Of a stretch of 64,000 nt of DNA, positions 33,599 through 45,556 are shown piece after piece; positions within the stretch are counted from its first letter, which is position 1; each line of letters starts with the position of its first letter. The stretch comes from Apodospora peruviana. Lineage: Eukaryota > Ascomycota > Sordariomycetes > Sordariales > Lasiosphaeriaceae. The notes beneath the pieces are model-generated. The model ran no database searches. It was not told where the DNA came from and worked only from the letters and a program-made list of their open reading frames with translations. The DNA lies in contig JAUEDM010000004.1 of the NCBI GenBank assembly GCA_033439685.1, positions 558,001 through 622,000 of the forward strand, written 5' to 3'. Position numbers and translations under genes: made by a program.

Positions 33599-34414
33599 TT
33601 TGTCTGATGGTCTTGACTTTGCAATTGATTTTATGGGATGAATAGGAAGCTCAGTCGAGTCGAGATTTCTGCCAACAGGAATCAGGAATCAAGGGGTTAC
33701 GTCAAGTAGTCTTCAACCAGATGATAAATCGAGTGATGAATTTTGTCAAGATGGCACTGCTTGAATTCTTAAATGTAAAGGGTGTGAATCTTCCGACTTT
33801 GACCGTTCTGGCACAGAGAAATTGTTGGACTCGGACACTGAATTTGTTCAAGTCATTTAGCAAATAATGAACGTATTTATTAGACCATCTCGTAGAACAA
33901 AGCGGAACATCAACTAAGGGCGAGTTTGCATTGAATAACTCCTTTGTGCCTTCGGCAAGCACGATCTTGGACCGTCCGTGATCACGAGAGAAGCAGGGGT
34001 AGTGAGTATGAACTAAGGACAATTGCTTTTTGTATAGATTTGTCAACGGGACTGCATATACCATTCTCTCTCCACGAATGAGTGGATAGTTGACTGGTAA
34101 CTTAATGTCTTTGACGAGTAAGTAGCTTTTCTCGCTTTGTCTTCTTTCTGTCTCCCTCTCCGCCATTCTCTTGTAACCCATGGCCAAAAATAATATACCA
34201 CCCATTTTGTTGTCTCCTTTTCTTTGTGTCTACCCACCCTCACTTACCTGGCGCGTTTCCCGATATCAAACTAATCGGTAGAGACCCGATCTCCAAGTCC
34301 TGCCCTTCTCCAACCGCTTTACGTTTACGTTTAGCTGATCCTATGTAGACACAAAGGTGTACCAAATCAAACTTCAGCTCCGTAAGTGACGCACTACAGT
34401 TAGTGTGCTGGCAT
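33599..34414. other. Intergenic, no gene supported
   Basis: A 167-codon minus-strand frame (33702-34205) starts MGGILFLAMGYKRMAERETE but has no recognisable motif. It sits in A/T-rich DNA where such frames arise by chance. Confidence 0.45.
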
Positions 34415-36164
34415 TCAGCAAGAATGCACAATTCCATAAGCTGTCGGAATAGAAGCCCAATTCATCAGCTTCACCTGCGCTACCTCAAACTCCTTCTCGA
34501 ACTCCTTGCTTCCAGGCTTTGCGTCGGCTTTCTTAGCCACCATGGCAGCAAACATGCCGCAGATTGTCATCGTGTACGTCGCATCACCGCCAAAGACGGT
34601 ACCAGCTTCCTTGCACATCTCGTAAAAATACCCGTAGCTGACGGTGCGTATATCCCCAACTGCCGGGAACGATGCGTCGTCAAAGACTGGTGCGTCGGGG
34701 GGTAGGCTTCCAACAGTAACTAGCACCATCACGACGTCAAACAACTCATTGACGTACTCAGGTCCGCTACGTCGGCGACTCATGAGCTTGCCGCGGAGAG
34801 CGTTGCGCAGCGCGGGGATGGGCTTGTTCTGCGCGAGAAACAAGGCGGCCAGGGACAGGCGCGCTGACGGCAAGGGTTCGATGTGATCCGGCCAGTGCGA
34901 GGCAGGAAATGCGCGGCGGGCGATGGTCCGCAGCTGGGTCTCGATTCCGCCGAGGTCCTCAAAGGTAGGATGCAGGCCGGGATATCTCGAAGCGAGGACG
35001 GCGCTTTTCATCAGGTCGAGCATATCACGCTGCGTTTTGTGGAAGGTGGAGATCTGGGTGTTGTTCTTGACTGAGACCATCTTGTGCTCTTTCTCTTCGG
35101 ATTTGCAGCGAGTGCCTATTTGTTGCAGGGGAATTAGAAAGTGTCTTGTAGAGTGTCGAGGGGGAACTTACAGCGACAGTCAAAGAAGTGCTCGCGCTTC
35201 AGGATCTCCTGCCGCAGTACGACGTCGATGGTCGGGTCGAGGTAACATATTGTGATCTCTTGACCAGCGGGGATGCGCTTTAGTGAGCGTATCCGTAGCT
35301 GGCTGCCCTCGAAGAAGACGAGAGCATTAGGGTCGCATGAGTGGTTGATTACTGCTGTGACGAGGTCGAGGGCATAACCGACCGACTCCTTCTTTGCGGC
35401 GGAACGGATTCGCACGCAGTTTGTCCGAAACTGTTCCAGAGATGAAAGTTAGCAGAACTTCGGACACTATCAGTGACTGTGGCTCGTACCGCAGGAATTA
35501 TCCTCCAAACCAGACCCATGTTGACCTTCCCACCGGTCGCCGCGCGGATGGCCAGTGCCATGTCCAGCAACTCCGTGTTGCGGTCGCCATCTTTCGAGTA
35601 GTCGTTGAAGTGAGTCTCGAGAAACTCAATCGCCTTGCCTTGTGACGTGGCGACAAACTTGCGTTGCTGCCAAAATATCAAGCGGTGGACCAGCAAGTGT
35701 TGTGCTTTCATCTTGGGGACGTTATGCAAGGTCTTGCACTCGTCCTTGTGGAACCTGGTCCAGCCGGCCTTTTGGCATTTCTTGGAGCAGAAGCGGGCGA
35801 CTTTACATCCCATGCACGCTTTGGCATCGGAGTTGGTTGCTTCATTGGTGGTAGAGCCATCATCAATACCGACAGGTGTTGTGTTCGTGTCTCGGAGGCA
35901 GTAGTGGCAGAAGGACTCGTTTCCGTAATCGATGCAAGTCATCAATGGCTCGGATCGGTATATCTCACGGCCCTCATCGACTGGCTTTTCGACGAATAAG
36001 CCTGAGCCGGAGCTAATTTTCGATGAGTGGATTTTGAGCGGGACGGTCGACGTCACCGAACGTAGCATGTCGCGACAAAGAGTGGCATCCGAGTGGAAGG
36101 TCTCTCTTGGAGTGGGAGTGAAGTCGTCTTCATTATCATAATACTGGTTGCGGTAGTCATCCAT
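34415..36164 (-). CDS. MYND/SET-domain protein (SMYD-like putative lysine methyltransferase)
   Basis: Putative S-adenosylmethionine-dependent protein lysine methyltransferase. Three exons: 36164-35490, 35430-35172, 35115-34415. Introns are 59 nt (phase 0) and 56 nt (phase 1, T+GC = Cys), giving 544 aa. Seen: the split SET N-part (LKIHSSKISSGSGLFVEKPV, about 43-62); a MYND zinc finger at residues 86-143 (CHYC ... CMGC ... FCSKKCQKAGWTRFHKDEC); and the SET core with NHSCDPNALVFFEG and RIPAGQEITICYLD, which are the cofactor/substrate signature and catalytic Tyr region. The post-SET cysteines FDCRCTRC are formed only when the second intron is removed, which confirms that splice. The C-terminal helical region fits SMYD proteins. 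The first ATG in frame is used. Target protein unknown. It has a divergent promoter with the dehydrogenase gene. Confidence 0.92.
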
Positions 36165-36938
36165 CGTGAAAAAAATTTGGTTTTCTTTTTGGTGCAAGGA
36201 ATGCCGAGAGGGCAAGCTGATGTAGTGCCAAAAGAAGGATCTCGTTGTGGAAGAGGGAAAGAAAAAAGAGGAAAGTGCACAAGAGATCTCACGGTGTGCG
36301 GTAGTTTCCAGGTTAAGAGATTACCGCGGACGGGTGAGTGGAGAGGGATCGAACAGGAAGGAAGAAAGAAGACGAGTTCGGAAAGAACACCAGATGAAAG
36401 TTTGCACAATTGGATCGCGGCTTGATGACGGGACAATATTCTGATTAACGTAACCTATGTGCACTTTCAGCCGATTCTAAGCAAAAACCCTGAGTTATTT
36501 GTCAATTTAAACCTATATACCAGGTAGTTATGATAAAGAAACAAGCAGGCAACTGACGACTGATATGCGTTTGCCAGTTCTGATGCTGCTGTTGTTATGC
36601 GTTTGCAGGGTCGGAGGAGAGACCTTAGCGCCCGCATCGTTCTCCTTATTTTATCCAATCTTTGGTATAAAATCCCAAGTGTTTTGATATAGAGCGCTCT
36701 TGATATATAATCAATCCTCCTGAGGCTCCGGACTATCCCGGAGTTAGGGGCCAGAGTTCCGGCGATAACAGCAGCCAAATGATGACGCGATATAGCACCA
36801 AACGAGCCCCGCATCGCAACTTCAGGAGCCCAAGTTCGGTCCCGCTGTTATTACCTCCCTGGTACCCACCTCACATCAGACTCTCCGCTGAAACATCGTC
36901 CCATCAAGGAAAACAGGCCAACGACGACGACGTAGATC
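36165..36938. other. Divergent intergenic region
   Basis: 774 bp shared by the SET gene and the dehydrogenase gene. A minus-strand 115-codon frame (36467-36814) lacks any motif. Nothing else seen. Confidence 0.55.
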
Positions 36939-38267
36939 ATGACTCTGATCAAGTCAAACAAGACGCTCAAAGGCCACAAGCTGCTCATTGTGACGCCCTG
37001 GGGGGTGCCACCCGACACCCTCGACCGGCTCAAAACCGAGTTCCCCGACCTGGAAGTCGACCACTACACCCTGACCCTGGGCTGGGCGCACAAGACCGCC
37101 GCAACCGAACCGCCCGTCCCTGTCGAGGCCTGGAAGGACGTGACCATTCTGTTGACCTTCAACGTCCTGCCTACCCCTGACCAGGCCCCCAAGCTCGAGT
37201 ATGTCCAGCTCGTCAGCGCCGGTGCGAACCACATCCTCAAGGAGCCCATATTTGTTGATACTGAGGTCAACTTCTGCACTGCGAACGGTGTCCACGGGTG
37301 CGTATTTACTTGCCCTTTCTTGCTTATGTTCGCTCAGACCATGATGCTGAGGTACGTCTGCATGTCTACAGACCACAAATATCAGAATGGATCATCTCGA
37401 CATTCTTGGCCTTTGAGCACCACAGTAAGTTTTTTATCCACCATTGACTTGGTTATCACTCGATCTAACATGAGGGTGTTTGATAGTTCCCCAGTACCTA
37501 CACCTTCAAAAAGAAAAGAAATGGGACAGAGCCAAGTTCGGCACCATCGAGGATGCCGTCAGCAAGACAATGTAAGCCCGTCGACCTTGCTCGTCCCTCT
37601 CACGTAAGGTAATTAATTACCTTACTGAAACCCCGTGTCTACGTTTAGCGGCATCCTAGGTTACGGCAGCATCGGGCGGCAGACGGCCCGCGTCGCCACG
37701 GCCATCGGCATGAAGGTACACGCCTACACGCTGCACCCGCGCCCGACGCCCGAGTCGAAGCGCGACCTGTCCTGGACGCCCGAGGGTCTCGGTGATCCGG
37801 AGGGCCTGCTCCCGGCCAAATGGTTCTCAGGCGGCTCGACGGCCGAACTGCACGAGTTCCTGTCGTCGGAGCTTGACCTGCTCGTAATCGCCACGCCCCT
37901 GACCGACAACACGCGCCACCTGATCGCCGCGCCCGAGTTTAAGGTGCTTGCCAAAGCGGCCAAGGACAGACCGCGCAAGACTTACATCTCCAACATTGCC
38001 CGCGGGCCCGTCATCAACACGGACGATCTGATCGACGCGCTGAACGGGGATCTGATCAGGGGTGCGGCGTTGGACGTCACGGACCCGGAGCCGCTGCCGG
38101 ACGGTCACGCGCTGTGGAACACCAAGAATGTCATTGTCACGCCGCACGTCTCGGGTGCGTCCACGTCGTATAACACGCGTGTGTTGGCAATTTTGGAGTA
38201 TAATCTAGTTAGGTTGAGCGAGGGGAAGAAGTTGACGAACCAGGTCAGCAGGAGGGAAGGGTACTAA
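36939..38267 (+). CDS. D-isomer-specific 2-hydroxyacid dehydrogenase
   Basis: NAD(P)-dependent oxidoreductase acting on 2-hydroxy/2-keto acids; exact substrate unknown. Four exons: 36939-37297, 37372-37424, 37487-37571, 37649-38267. Introns are 74, 62 and 77 nt. The phases close exactly (GG+A Gly, A+TT Ile, AT+C Ile), giving 371 aa. Seen: an N-terminal substrate domain (LEYVQLVSAGANHIL, then CTANGVHG and the spliced PQISEWIISTFLA); the Rossmann motif GILGYGSIGRQTA; and the catalytic triad in sequence context, Arg in NIARGPVINTD, Glu in DVTDPEPLP and His in VTPHVSGAS. The two tiny internal exons (53 and 85 nt) are essential, since without them the family-conserved helix before the Rossmann fold is lost. 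Intact. Converges with the cupin gene (138 bp apart). Confidence 0.93.
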
Positions 38268-38404
38268 TCAGTCAAAAATTGGACACTGAGAACTGGATAG
38301 TGAACCGAGCAACAGTGATTTTACTTTTTGTTTTTATTTTTGGCTATCTCAACGGCTCTTCATAGAAACAGTACAGCCAAGGATCATTTCAAGTGGCCCC
38401 GGGG

Positions 38405-39192
38405 TTACAGCGCCTGGGGCTTCCTCGACGTGAACAGACGCGCAATGCTTCCAAACACAGTGATGAACTTGAGACATGCGCCCGTTAGCAGCACGTGTTG
38501 GTCTGGATAATACAAGGTAATCAAGAGACTAACTTACTACTTGGTCAATCGGTTGCCATCGTAAAGGCAACGCAAGATACGTATCCCCGTCGTAAAATGA
38601 TCTCAGGATATGCCAAATACCTCCTTCCTTAAACCCACCTTTCGAAAGGAGGTCGTTGAAGAACCTTCTCCCCCACCAGTCAGTGATGATCAGTTCTTAA
38701 GACACTCCTTTTTTTCAAGGGTTTCATTGAGGAACTTACAAAGCCTTATAAATGCCCGCAGGGTCAGGTTTCTCGGTGAGGACCAACCTCTCGCCCTTGA
38801 ACGCCCTTACGCTGTGAACGACCCGGCGCCCGACCAATACGTCCGGGTCGCCTGCCTTCAATATCGCCGGCTTCCCGTCCAGCGTGATCTCGACCCTGCC
38901 CTCGACCACGCCGAGCCATTCCTGGTGGTTCATGTGCCAGTGCGGCGGGACGTGAAAGATGTCGCCCTCGGCAGTACAGGTCGTTATCATAATGCAGCGG
39001 TTGATCGAGTCTTCGGGCTCGGCTTCGTTGACTGTGATCTCCATTGTTTGGCCCTACCCAAGTCAATAAGTACCAATAGAAAAATGCCCCTGTGTGATAT
39101 CATTCACTAGGATTATGGAGCTTCCTTCCCTGACAGTAAGATGAACGAACCTTGCCTACGGTGAGGACTTTCAGCACTGTGGTGGAGGTCAT
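38405..39192 (-). CDS. Small cupin-domain protein, 181 aa
   Basis: Single-cupin beta-barrel protein; the metal and substrate are not known. Four exons: 39192-39151 (14 codons), 39053-38740, 38664-38538, 38467-38405. Introns are 97, 75 and 70 nt, and phases are consistent throughout. Seen: cupin motif 1 HVPPHWHMNHQEWLGVVEG, with His-x-His and a downstream Glu as possible metal ligands, but fewer conserved ligands in motif 2 (VGRRVVHSVRAF, one His). The C-terminal exons add FFNDLLSKGG, FYDGDTYLALPLRW and ITVFGSIARLF, an extension seen in small fungal cupins. The acceptor of the third exon could instead be 38667, adding one residue. ATG 39192 is preferred because it splices in frame to the core; 39044 would be an internal Met. 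Confidence 0.82.
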
Positions 39193-40149
39193 CTTCACAA
39201 TGCTCCTCTGTCTGTTCTCCTTTCGCTACTCTCTGTTCTCTCTATATCTCCTCTTCACCGGACCCGGTGTATCTTGGCGCCGCCTGGTTACCGTTGCCTC
39301 CTCCTTCTCTTCTTTCTTACCCAAGCGTGTGAACAAGACTTCCTATTTCACGTAGTTGAGCTGTAGCGGACGCGGGGATGGAAAAGAGCGGGGACAGATG
39401 ACAAACCTGTGGCCTGCTTGTCGGAGGGTGGCGGCCTACGCTCTTTATTGACCGCAGACCACGTCATGTCTGCATTGGTTGGCGGTGGGCATCCCCACGG
39501 AGACAGTGTTGTTGGCTGTCCCGAGTCCCCGTCCCATCATGTCTGATTGGCCAAGGTAAAAAAGGTACGTAGGTTGCGTGGTTTGGTAGCTGTTATTCCC
39601 TTGATCATTCGACAGTACAACGAGCATCTGAGGGCTGGAGTCGGGTTCTCGACACAGGGCTGTCGATATTTTGTACCGCTTACTGTGCCTTGATTCGCTC
39701 AGATAGGCAGATAATTATTTCAAAGTGTAAACAGATCAAGCTTCCGTGTAGACAAGCATAAGGTCATCCAGCTCCATGATCAGATTGGGAAATAAGTTTC
39801 GGAGAAACAATTCATGTTGAAGGAGGAAATGTTATGGTACAGTCTTTATGTTATGATCTAGTTTCGAGAGTTTCCTGTGATCACACTCGTCAGCGGTAGC
39901 GGCGTTGGTCGAGTGAAGCCAAGGATGCTAGTCACGGTCGTTTGGTATGCCTGTTGTTGCGAAGCGCTTTCCAACCACTGGATCGGAGCTGAGACTCAGG
40001 CAGCACCCAACAAGAGAGGCGTGGCAGCAACTGCGGGGAAACAAGCCCCACCACCCTCGCACCAATTTGGTGTTTTCTGGCTGCAATCCTCAACCAACTC
40101 GCCATCCCGCTGGTCTAATCATCTCGGTTGCCCAAGCCCTATCTAAACC
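39193..40149. other. Divergent intergenic region
   Basis: Upstream of the cupin gene (minus) and of the second HET gene (plus). No gene or striking motif seen. Confidence 0.55.
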
Positions 40150-42159
40150 ATGGGATATCACCTCTGTGAAAAATGTGTGAAGCATTCGAAAGCGGAAGAC
40201 ATGTTTTCAGACAGAAGATGGAGAGTTGGCGACATTCGCTCAACGGCAGAATTTTGCCCATATTGTGCTCTCGTCTGGCAATCTGTGAGCACGCTACTCA
40301 GCGACGATGGGGTCTTCCCCGGCGAAGAGCGGAGCGATGATGATTCGATACAAGTTTGGGAGCCTTTCGGGGTGGAAGGAGGTTCCTCGGCAAGGCGGTC
40401 GGTTGTGTATCACTCCCATAAAGCCGGGCAAGGGGTGGAGTTGAGCGTCTTTCGTGTGCCTATCGAGGCCCCAGCTCGCCGAATCAGCCGATTATCACCA
40501 CTGGCACCCTTACGCTCAGCACGATACCAGAGCCCCATCCCTCTAGAAGACGATGAGACAGCTTTGTTCCTGCGGAAGAGAGTACCAACACGATTCCTGT
40601 TGCCAGGCTCCACGCAGTCGGAAGCGAGCATTACCCAGACCAAGTCTTGGCTAAAGGAGTGCTTGGAAGCCCATCACCTCAAGTGCTCACCTTTGCCCGG
40701 CCACCAGCTGCGTCCGACACGGCTCCTCCACATCCGGAAGTCGTTCTTGACGTACAAGGTCCGGCTTATCGAGCCTCGGGATAAGGTCGACTATCTCTGT
40801 TTATCTCACCGCTGGGGAGCCGGGCCAACAAACTACACGACCACGAAAGCCAACTTCTCCAAGCGGCGGGCCGGAATCCCTTGGCACACATTACCCATAC
40901 TATTCCGCCATGCACTTGAGTTTACTCATCGTCTCGGGGAGGAGTATATCTGGATCGACTCCTTGTGCATCATTCAGGACGACGAGACTGACTGGAGCCA
41001 AGAAGCGGAGAAGATGGCCGGGATCTATTCTAACTCGAAGCTGACGCTGGCAGCAGCCTGGGCAGAAAACAGCCATGAAGACATGTTCCACTCACCCATG
41101 AAAAGGGTGATGGGGCTCAAAGTAAGTGGCGTCGAAAAGTTCGGCATCACTGACGATATCTACGTCCGGGCCATGCCGCCTCATCAGCTTGAGCGGTTCC
41201 AGCTCCTCAGGCGAGCTTGGATCTATCAGGAGCGGCTGCTCTCTCCCCGCTTCCTCTTATTCTCGCCAACCGAGCTCATCTGGGAGTGCAATACTAAAGT
41301 CTGTTGTCAATGCTCAGGAAGCGACATCGTGAGCGAACGAGGGATTGGCGAGACAACCGAAGGTCGATTCGCCAAAGCGAGCTTCTGGCGCGGTGTCGAC
41401 TGGGACAAAGAGAACAAGACATTCAACTTGAAGTGGAAGGGCTTCACCTGGAACATGATTGTTCAAGAGTATTCCAACTACGGCATCACCTATCGCAAGG
41501 ACAGACTCCCTGCCATTGCTGGGATGGCCAAGTATTATCGTCGACTGGGTCAGGATGGTGAATATCTTGCAGGTCTTTGGAAGAACACCTTCTTTGAGAA
41601 TCTTTTGTGGCATTCGACGACTAGGTCAGCTTCAAAAGCGAGGCCGGCAGAGTGGATTGCGCCGACTTGGTCATGGGCTTCAGCGGCGGAGGGAGTTCGA
41701 TTCTTCGGGCAGCTGTGGATTGGTCTCGAGGTTATCGACCGAGTTAAGCTGGTGGATGCACGGTGTGAATCCGTGCATGGAGATGAGATGATGAAGCTCA
41801 AGTCTGGCTTTGTAACCATCTGCGGGCCGGTGTTTCCTGCCGTGTTGAGGCTGAAGGAAGAAGAAGGCAAGGAGGAGAAGACGTATGTCCTGGAAGCGGA
41901 AGGGGTTACACCGCAGACTTTCGATGCGGATTACGACTTCTCGGTACCAGGGGACTTCCACATCCAGCCAGACAGTGAGGTCTTCGGCATGGAGGTTGCA
42001 AACGTGACAATCTACGGTGATGATGGATTCGGAATGCACAGTGTGGTGTTGAGGAAGCTGGCGAGCGGGAAGTATGAGAGGGTTGGAGTTGCGGAGTGGA
42101 GGGAGGATATCCGCAAGGTTTCGGATGCAGCCCAGGTTGTTGAGGTCACGATTGTGTAA
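40150..42159 (+). CDS. HET-domain protein with N-terminal CxxC pairs
   Basis: Second intact HET-family protein, 669 aa, single exon, ATG in CCATGG context. Seen: an N-terminal cysteine pair motif (HLCEKC at 5-9, CPYC near 36-39), common in this HET subgroup and possibly zinc-binding. The HET domain at about 210-360 carries YLCLSHRWG; YIWIDSLCIIQDDETDWSQE; KMAGIYSNSKLTLAAAWA; and RAWIYQERLLSPRFLLFSPT, then ELIWEC. Downstream come the family-typical YRKDRLPAIAGMAKYY, WIAPTWSWAS and a C-terminal beta-rich part. All diagnostic motifs are present in order, so it is probably functional. It differs from the HET protein at 24.7 kb in subgroup (that one uses the YEALSYEWG form and lacks CxxC pairs), so the two are not a recent duplication. 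Confidence 0.94.
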   Translation: MGYHLCEKCVKHSKAEDMFSDRRWRVGDIRSTAEFCPYCALVWQSVSTLLSDDGVFPGEERSDDDSIQVWEPFGVEGGSSARRSVVYHSHKAGQGVELSVFRVPIEAPARRISRLSPLAPLRSARYQSPIPLEDDETALFLRKRVPTRFLLPGSTQSEASITQTKSWLKECLEAHHLKCSPLPGHQLRPTRLLHIRKSFLTYKVRLIEPRDKVDYLCLSHRWGAGPTNYTTTKANFSKRRAGIPWHTLPILFRHALEFTHRLGEEYIWIDSLCIIQDDETDWSQEAEKMAGIYSNSKLTLAAAWAENSHEDMFHSPMKRVMGLKVSGVEKFGITDDIYVRAMPPHQLERFQLLRRAWIYQERLLSPRFLLFSPTELIWECNTKVCCQCSGSDIVSERGIGETTEGRFAKASFWRGVDWDKENKTFNLKWKGFTWNMIVQEYSNYGITYRKDRLPAIAGMAKYYRRLGQDGEYLAGLWKNTFFENLLWHSTTRSASKARPAEWIAPTWSWASAAEGVRFFGQLWIGLEVIDRVKLVDARCESVHGDEMMKLKSGFVTICGPVFPAVLRLKEEEGKEEKTYVLEAEGVTPQTFDADYDFSVPGDFHIQPDSEVFGMEVANVTIYGDDGFGMHSVVLRKLASGKYERVGVAEWREDIRKVSDAAQVVEVTIV

Positions 42160-42943
42160 ATGGAGACACATGCCGGGCGCTTCAGGTGAAGGACCAGGGG
42201 AGGTTGGAGCACCCCAGCCTGGGTGCGGTTCCTGCCTAGATCTAGAAATCTTGGATGCTGGCTCATGCCGCGCGATACTTAAGGTACCTGCTCACATCAA
42301 ACCAAAATAATCCATTGCATTCATTCCCTGAAAACCCAGGATGAACTCACGGGGTTACGTCTTTTCCACTCAGCAGCATCCCTAAGTACCACAGTCAAAA
42401 TCCACCACTTTGCCTGCCGTCCACCAGGACCACCACTACTACTTTTACCGGTCGTGTGTTAGAGACTGCTAACTGATAGGTTCAGTTGATTCACCGCCCC
42501 GGAGTTCTGCCCCTTGACCGGACGCAGCGGGAAATTGGAAGACCGAGTTTTGGATTGACATCATGGAGTGAAGGAGACGCTCGGTGTGGTCGAGTCCTTT
42601 GACGTGCTTGCCATCTCAAGCTTCAAAAGTTGCTTCCAACAAAAACTCGGCAAAGAAGAAAGCACAATCCAGACATGTTCTCCACACAAGACTCCGCTGT
42701 TAGGCAAACCTTGATTTCTCCAGCTTAAAATTTCATGGGGGGACTTCTTTGCTAACAGGACGCGATTGGAGCTAAGCCGCTTTGTTCCTGTTTTTTCTGG
42801 GAATTGCCAACTTCGAAATTACAATGTGTGTTGCGGGCAGATACGCTCCTGTGCCTCTACAAAAAGCGCCAGGGAGGGAAACCACACCAAGTCACGACAT
42901 ATTATTTGGTAAAAGAGCTGTTTAAGTCAACATGCCGGTGTTG
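42160..42943. other. Convergent intergenic region
   Basis: 3' flanks of the second HET gene and the MpaB-like gene. No gene seen. Confidence 0.55.
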
Positions 42944-44402
42944 CTAAGAACCCAATAGTCCAAAAGGACACCGAGCAGGATCTGCCTTGGTCAACTTCTC
43001 AACCGTCGCATTCATGTCCTTCTCTCCCTTCCCGATCTGTGATACGGGTCCCACCTCACGGATCATGTAACCTTCCGTAACATAGTCTTTGGCTGTTAGA
43101 TCCACATACTCGCCTCCCATTATCCATGCCAACCACGCCCCAGGCCCCCAGCGATCACGAAAAGATGGCCTCGCGTACCACGGATACACCCTCCAAGTCA
43201 CAGCTTGATACCGGCCAGTAGAGGGATCGGGGTCATCAACGTTATAGATACGCCGTAGGAAGTAAGGGCGTGGCGGCACGGCGTAACGAAGAGCAAGTTT
43301 CCTGGCGGAGATGAGAAGGCTGAATATGGTTTTGCTGTGCGAAGGTGGTGAGGGTAGCCTGCTCGTAATCAAGCACCGGTCAGTCTCCAAAAGGAAGAGC
43401 ATGGCGCCATTGCAATGGCAGTGACAATATGGGAATGGAAAACCAATACTTACTTCATCGCGTCCTGTAACCTGGGACCGAGAATAACTGAGACAATCCC
43501 TTGGCCAATGCTCTTGAAACCCCAAGGCAGCCGGCACAGGATAAAGTCCATCGTGGCTCCCGCAACTTGTGCGTTGTCTGACGAGGGAGCAAGGTATCGT
43601 TCCTCATACTGGCGACTCCAAGCGTCAAGCTCTTCCAGCCATGCCAGCCCATCAGCCCAGCCGCCCTGCTGGTAAGAAGGGAGCCGGCTGTACGGTATTT
43701 CCATGTCCTCGCCCCAGACCTTGAAACAGGTAGCCATGGCGCAGCGCTCCATGTCGGTCAGCCGCCGCCACTCATATTTGTCGGTCCAGCGGATGGCCTC
43801 TAGAACGAAGAGACTGAGTGTGTAAAGCATGTCATCGTCCGAGATCTTGCCCGCGCGGCGGTAGCTGCTGTGGAGATAGTTGGTTCGCGCGACGGCCTCC
43901 ATGGCCTGCTTCGATCCGGGCGGACGGACGATCATGTTGGTGAGCAGGACGCTGGTGTCGGCCACCCGTTTCGACATGGCTCGCACATCACCCGGCTTGC
44001 CGAACTGCCCCGTAGCCACGAGCAGCTTGGATATGGATGGGATGCCGTATGTCTAGGGTAGGGTAAGTACAGAGGATTGATCTTTAGTACTGCAAAGTGC
44101 AAACAGGGGGTGTATGGCGCACTCACTTTGAACAAGGCAAAGAAGATGGAAGCTGAGAAGACGCTGGGGAACTCTTGCTCTGCGAGCCAGGTCTGAATGG
44201 CGTAGGCTTCCTTGAGTGTCATGTTGGCAAGCGTGGTCCTGGTCTTGAACCCAAATCGTCTCTCCATTGCTCGCCTCTGGTAGTGTCGTGTCGACGAGCA
44301 TAGGAAGATGTATGTTGAAAGTCCGACCACTGCCCATGCCTGCCAACCCACCGCGCCCAATGCAGCGATGGCCATCGAAAGTTGATTGGCGTAGAAGGAC
44401 AT
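42944..44402 (-). CDS. MpaB/rubber-oxygenase-like (DUF2236) membrane-anchored protein
   Basis: Member of the family that includes the ER-bound oxygenase MpaB' of mycophenolic acid biosynthesis and bacterial latex-clearing protein. The likely activity is oxidative cleavage of an isoprenoid or lipid chain, substrate unknown. Three exons: 44402-44127, 44052-43454, then 43358 to the stop at 42944. Introns are 74 nt (phase 0) and 95 nt (AA+G = Lys), giving 429 aa. Seen: an N-terminal hydrophobic anchor (about residues 10-35, WAVVGLSTYIFLCSS); FFALFKTYGIPSISKLL formed across the first splice; the core signature NYLHSSYRRAGKISDDDMLY and LFVLEAIRWTDKYEWRRL; and a C-terminal domain (RWGPGAWLAWIMGG). 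The conserved His in NYLHS may contribute to haem or metal binding by analogy (inference). It is divergent from the membrane-protein gene at 45.6 kb. Confidence 0.88.
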
Positions 44403-45556
44403 GTCTGCTGCCAAGCGCTTCAGTGCTCACATCTGAATCCGCGATGTTGGTGATGATCTCGTCAACTTTCAGAAGGAAAATGGGTGTTAGGTTAGAATAA
44501 CGTGATACTGACTCGGAATCTAAGGTAGGCGAACCAACCCCCACTCGAGGCTTGAAGTGGGCCAGCTGTGGAATTTGCCGTGGCACGAGGAGGAATACTG
44601 CCTGCCCTGAGCAACCTGCAACAAGCCGTCCGAAACTCGGTCAATCCAAGTCTGTTGAGCTATGGTCTGACAACGCAACACTGTCCAACTCTCCGCTCCG
44701 TCCGGTCAGAGGGCAAAAGCCAGGGCGGTCAGTCGACCTAGGTATCGATCTTCAAGACACGACCGGAAGCCAACGCGGCCAGGTTTTCCACGAGGCTTTC
44801 CAGCCCTGAATCTTAAACACCGCAGTGTTGCGTGGTGTACCGATAACAGATTAATTGATTGATCAATTGCACTGACAAATATAGGTGTACTGCAGTAGGT
44901 GCGAAATCTACTGGGCCCATCCTTTCAGAGGAGCAGTGCACAACACCATACCTCACTCAGCAGCTGTTTGCCCGAACCACAGGCGCACCGTTGCTGTACC
45001 TCTTTCCCCTCGGAACCGGAAACGCTGTTATCATTTACCAGTAAACGAAGTGCTGTGAGAATCCCGCCATCAAACAAAATAGTGTGGCATTAACCAAGGC
45101 GTTGCACTATCCATCAGCTGTCTGTGCGGAAAGTAATTACTTCGCACACAAGTACTGCGCGATATTCAAAGATTCGCCATGTCTTTCCCAACAAGACGTA
45201 ATCGACACCGATCCCCTCATTGCTAGTGGATGAGGTGGACTTGTTGCACAAGACTGGTTTCAAGTCCACTTGGGGAGGGACGATGAGGCGGTTCTGTGGT
45301 CGCGCTGGACTGGATACTCAGAGCCCTGTCCTACTGGGCGACATGTGGCGTTACACAGTATCACAAGCGTATCAATTAGTAAAGATACTGGGTAATGTGT
45401 AAAAAAGTTGATAACTTGAAGAGTCCTGTCCTGCTTGTCGTCTCTCAGAATCAGTGCTCTATGTACTAGACTAATTTGCATCTGCCATCTTGCAAAAGAT
45501 TTCGTGATTTGACCCTTCTTTTCCCCTGCATAAACTTCCATAAATTACGCGAAGCG
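44403..45556. other. Divergent intergenic region
   Basis: 1.15 kb between the MpaB-like gene and the membrane-protein gene. Contains GACCTAGGTATC (44736-44747). Small frames lack support. Confidence 0.5.

Noticed and set aside
32798..33607. 269-codon plus-strand frame
   Set aside because: Antisense shadow of the 490-aa orphan gene, rich in Arg/Asp/Val as expected from reverse codons.
33702..34205. 167-codon minus-strand frame between two genes
   Set aside because: No motif, A/T-rich, no splice partner; chance frame or UTR.
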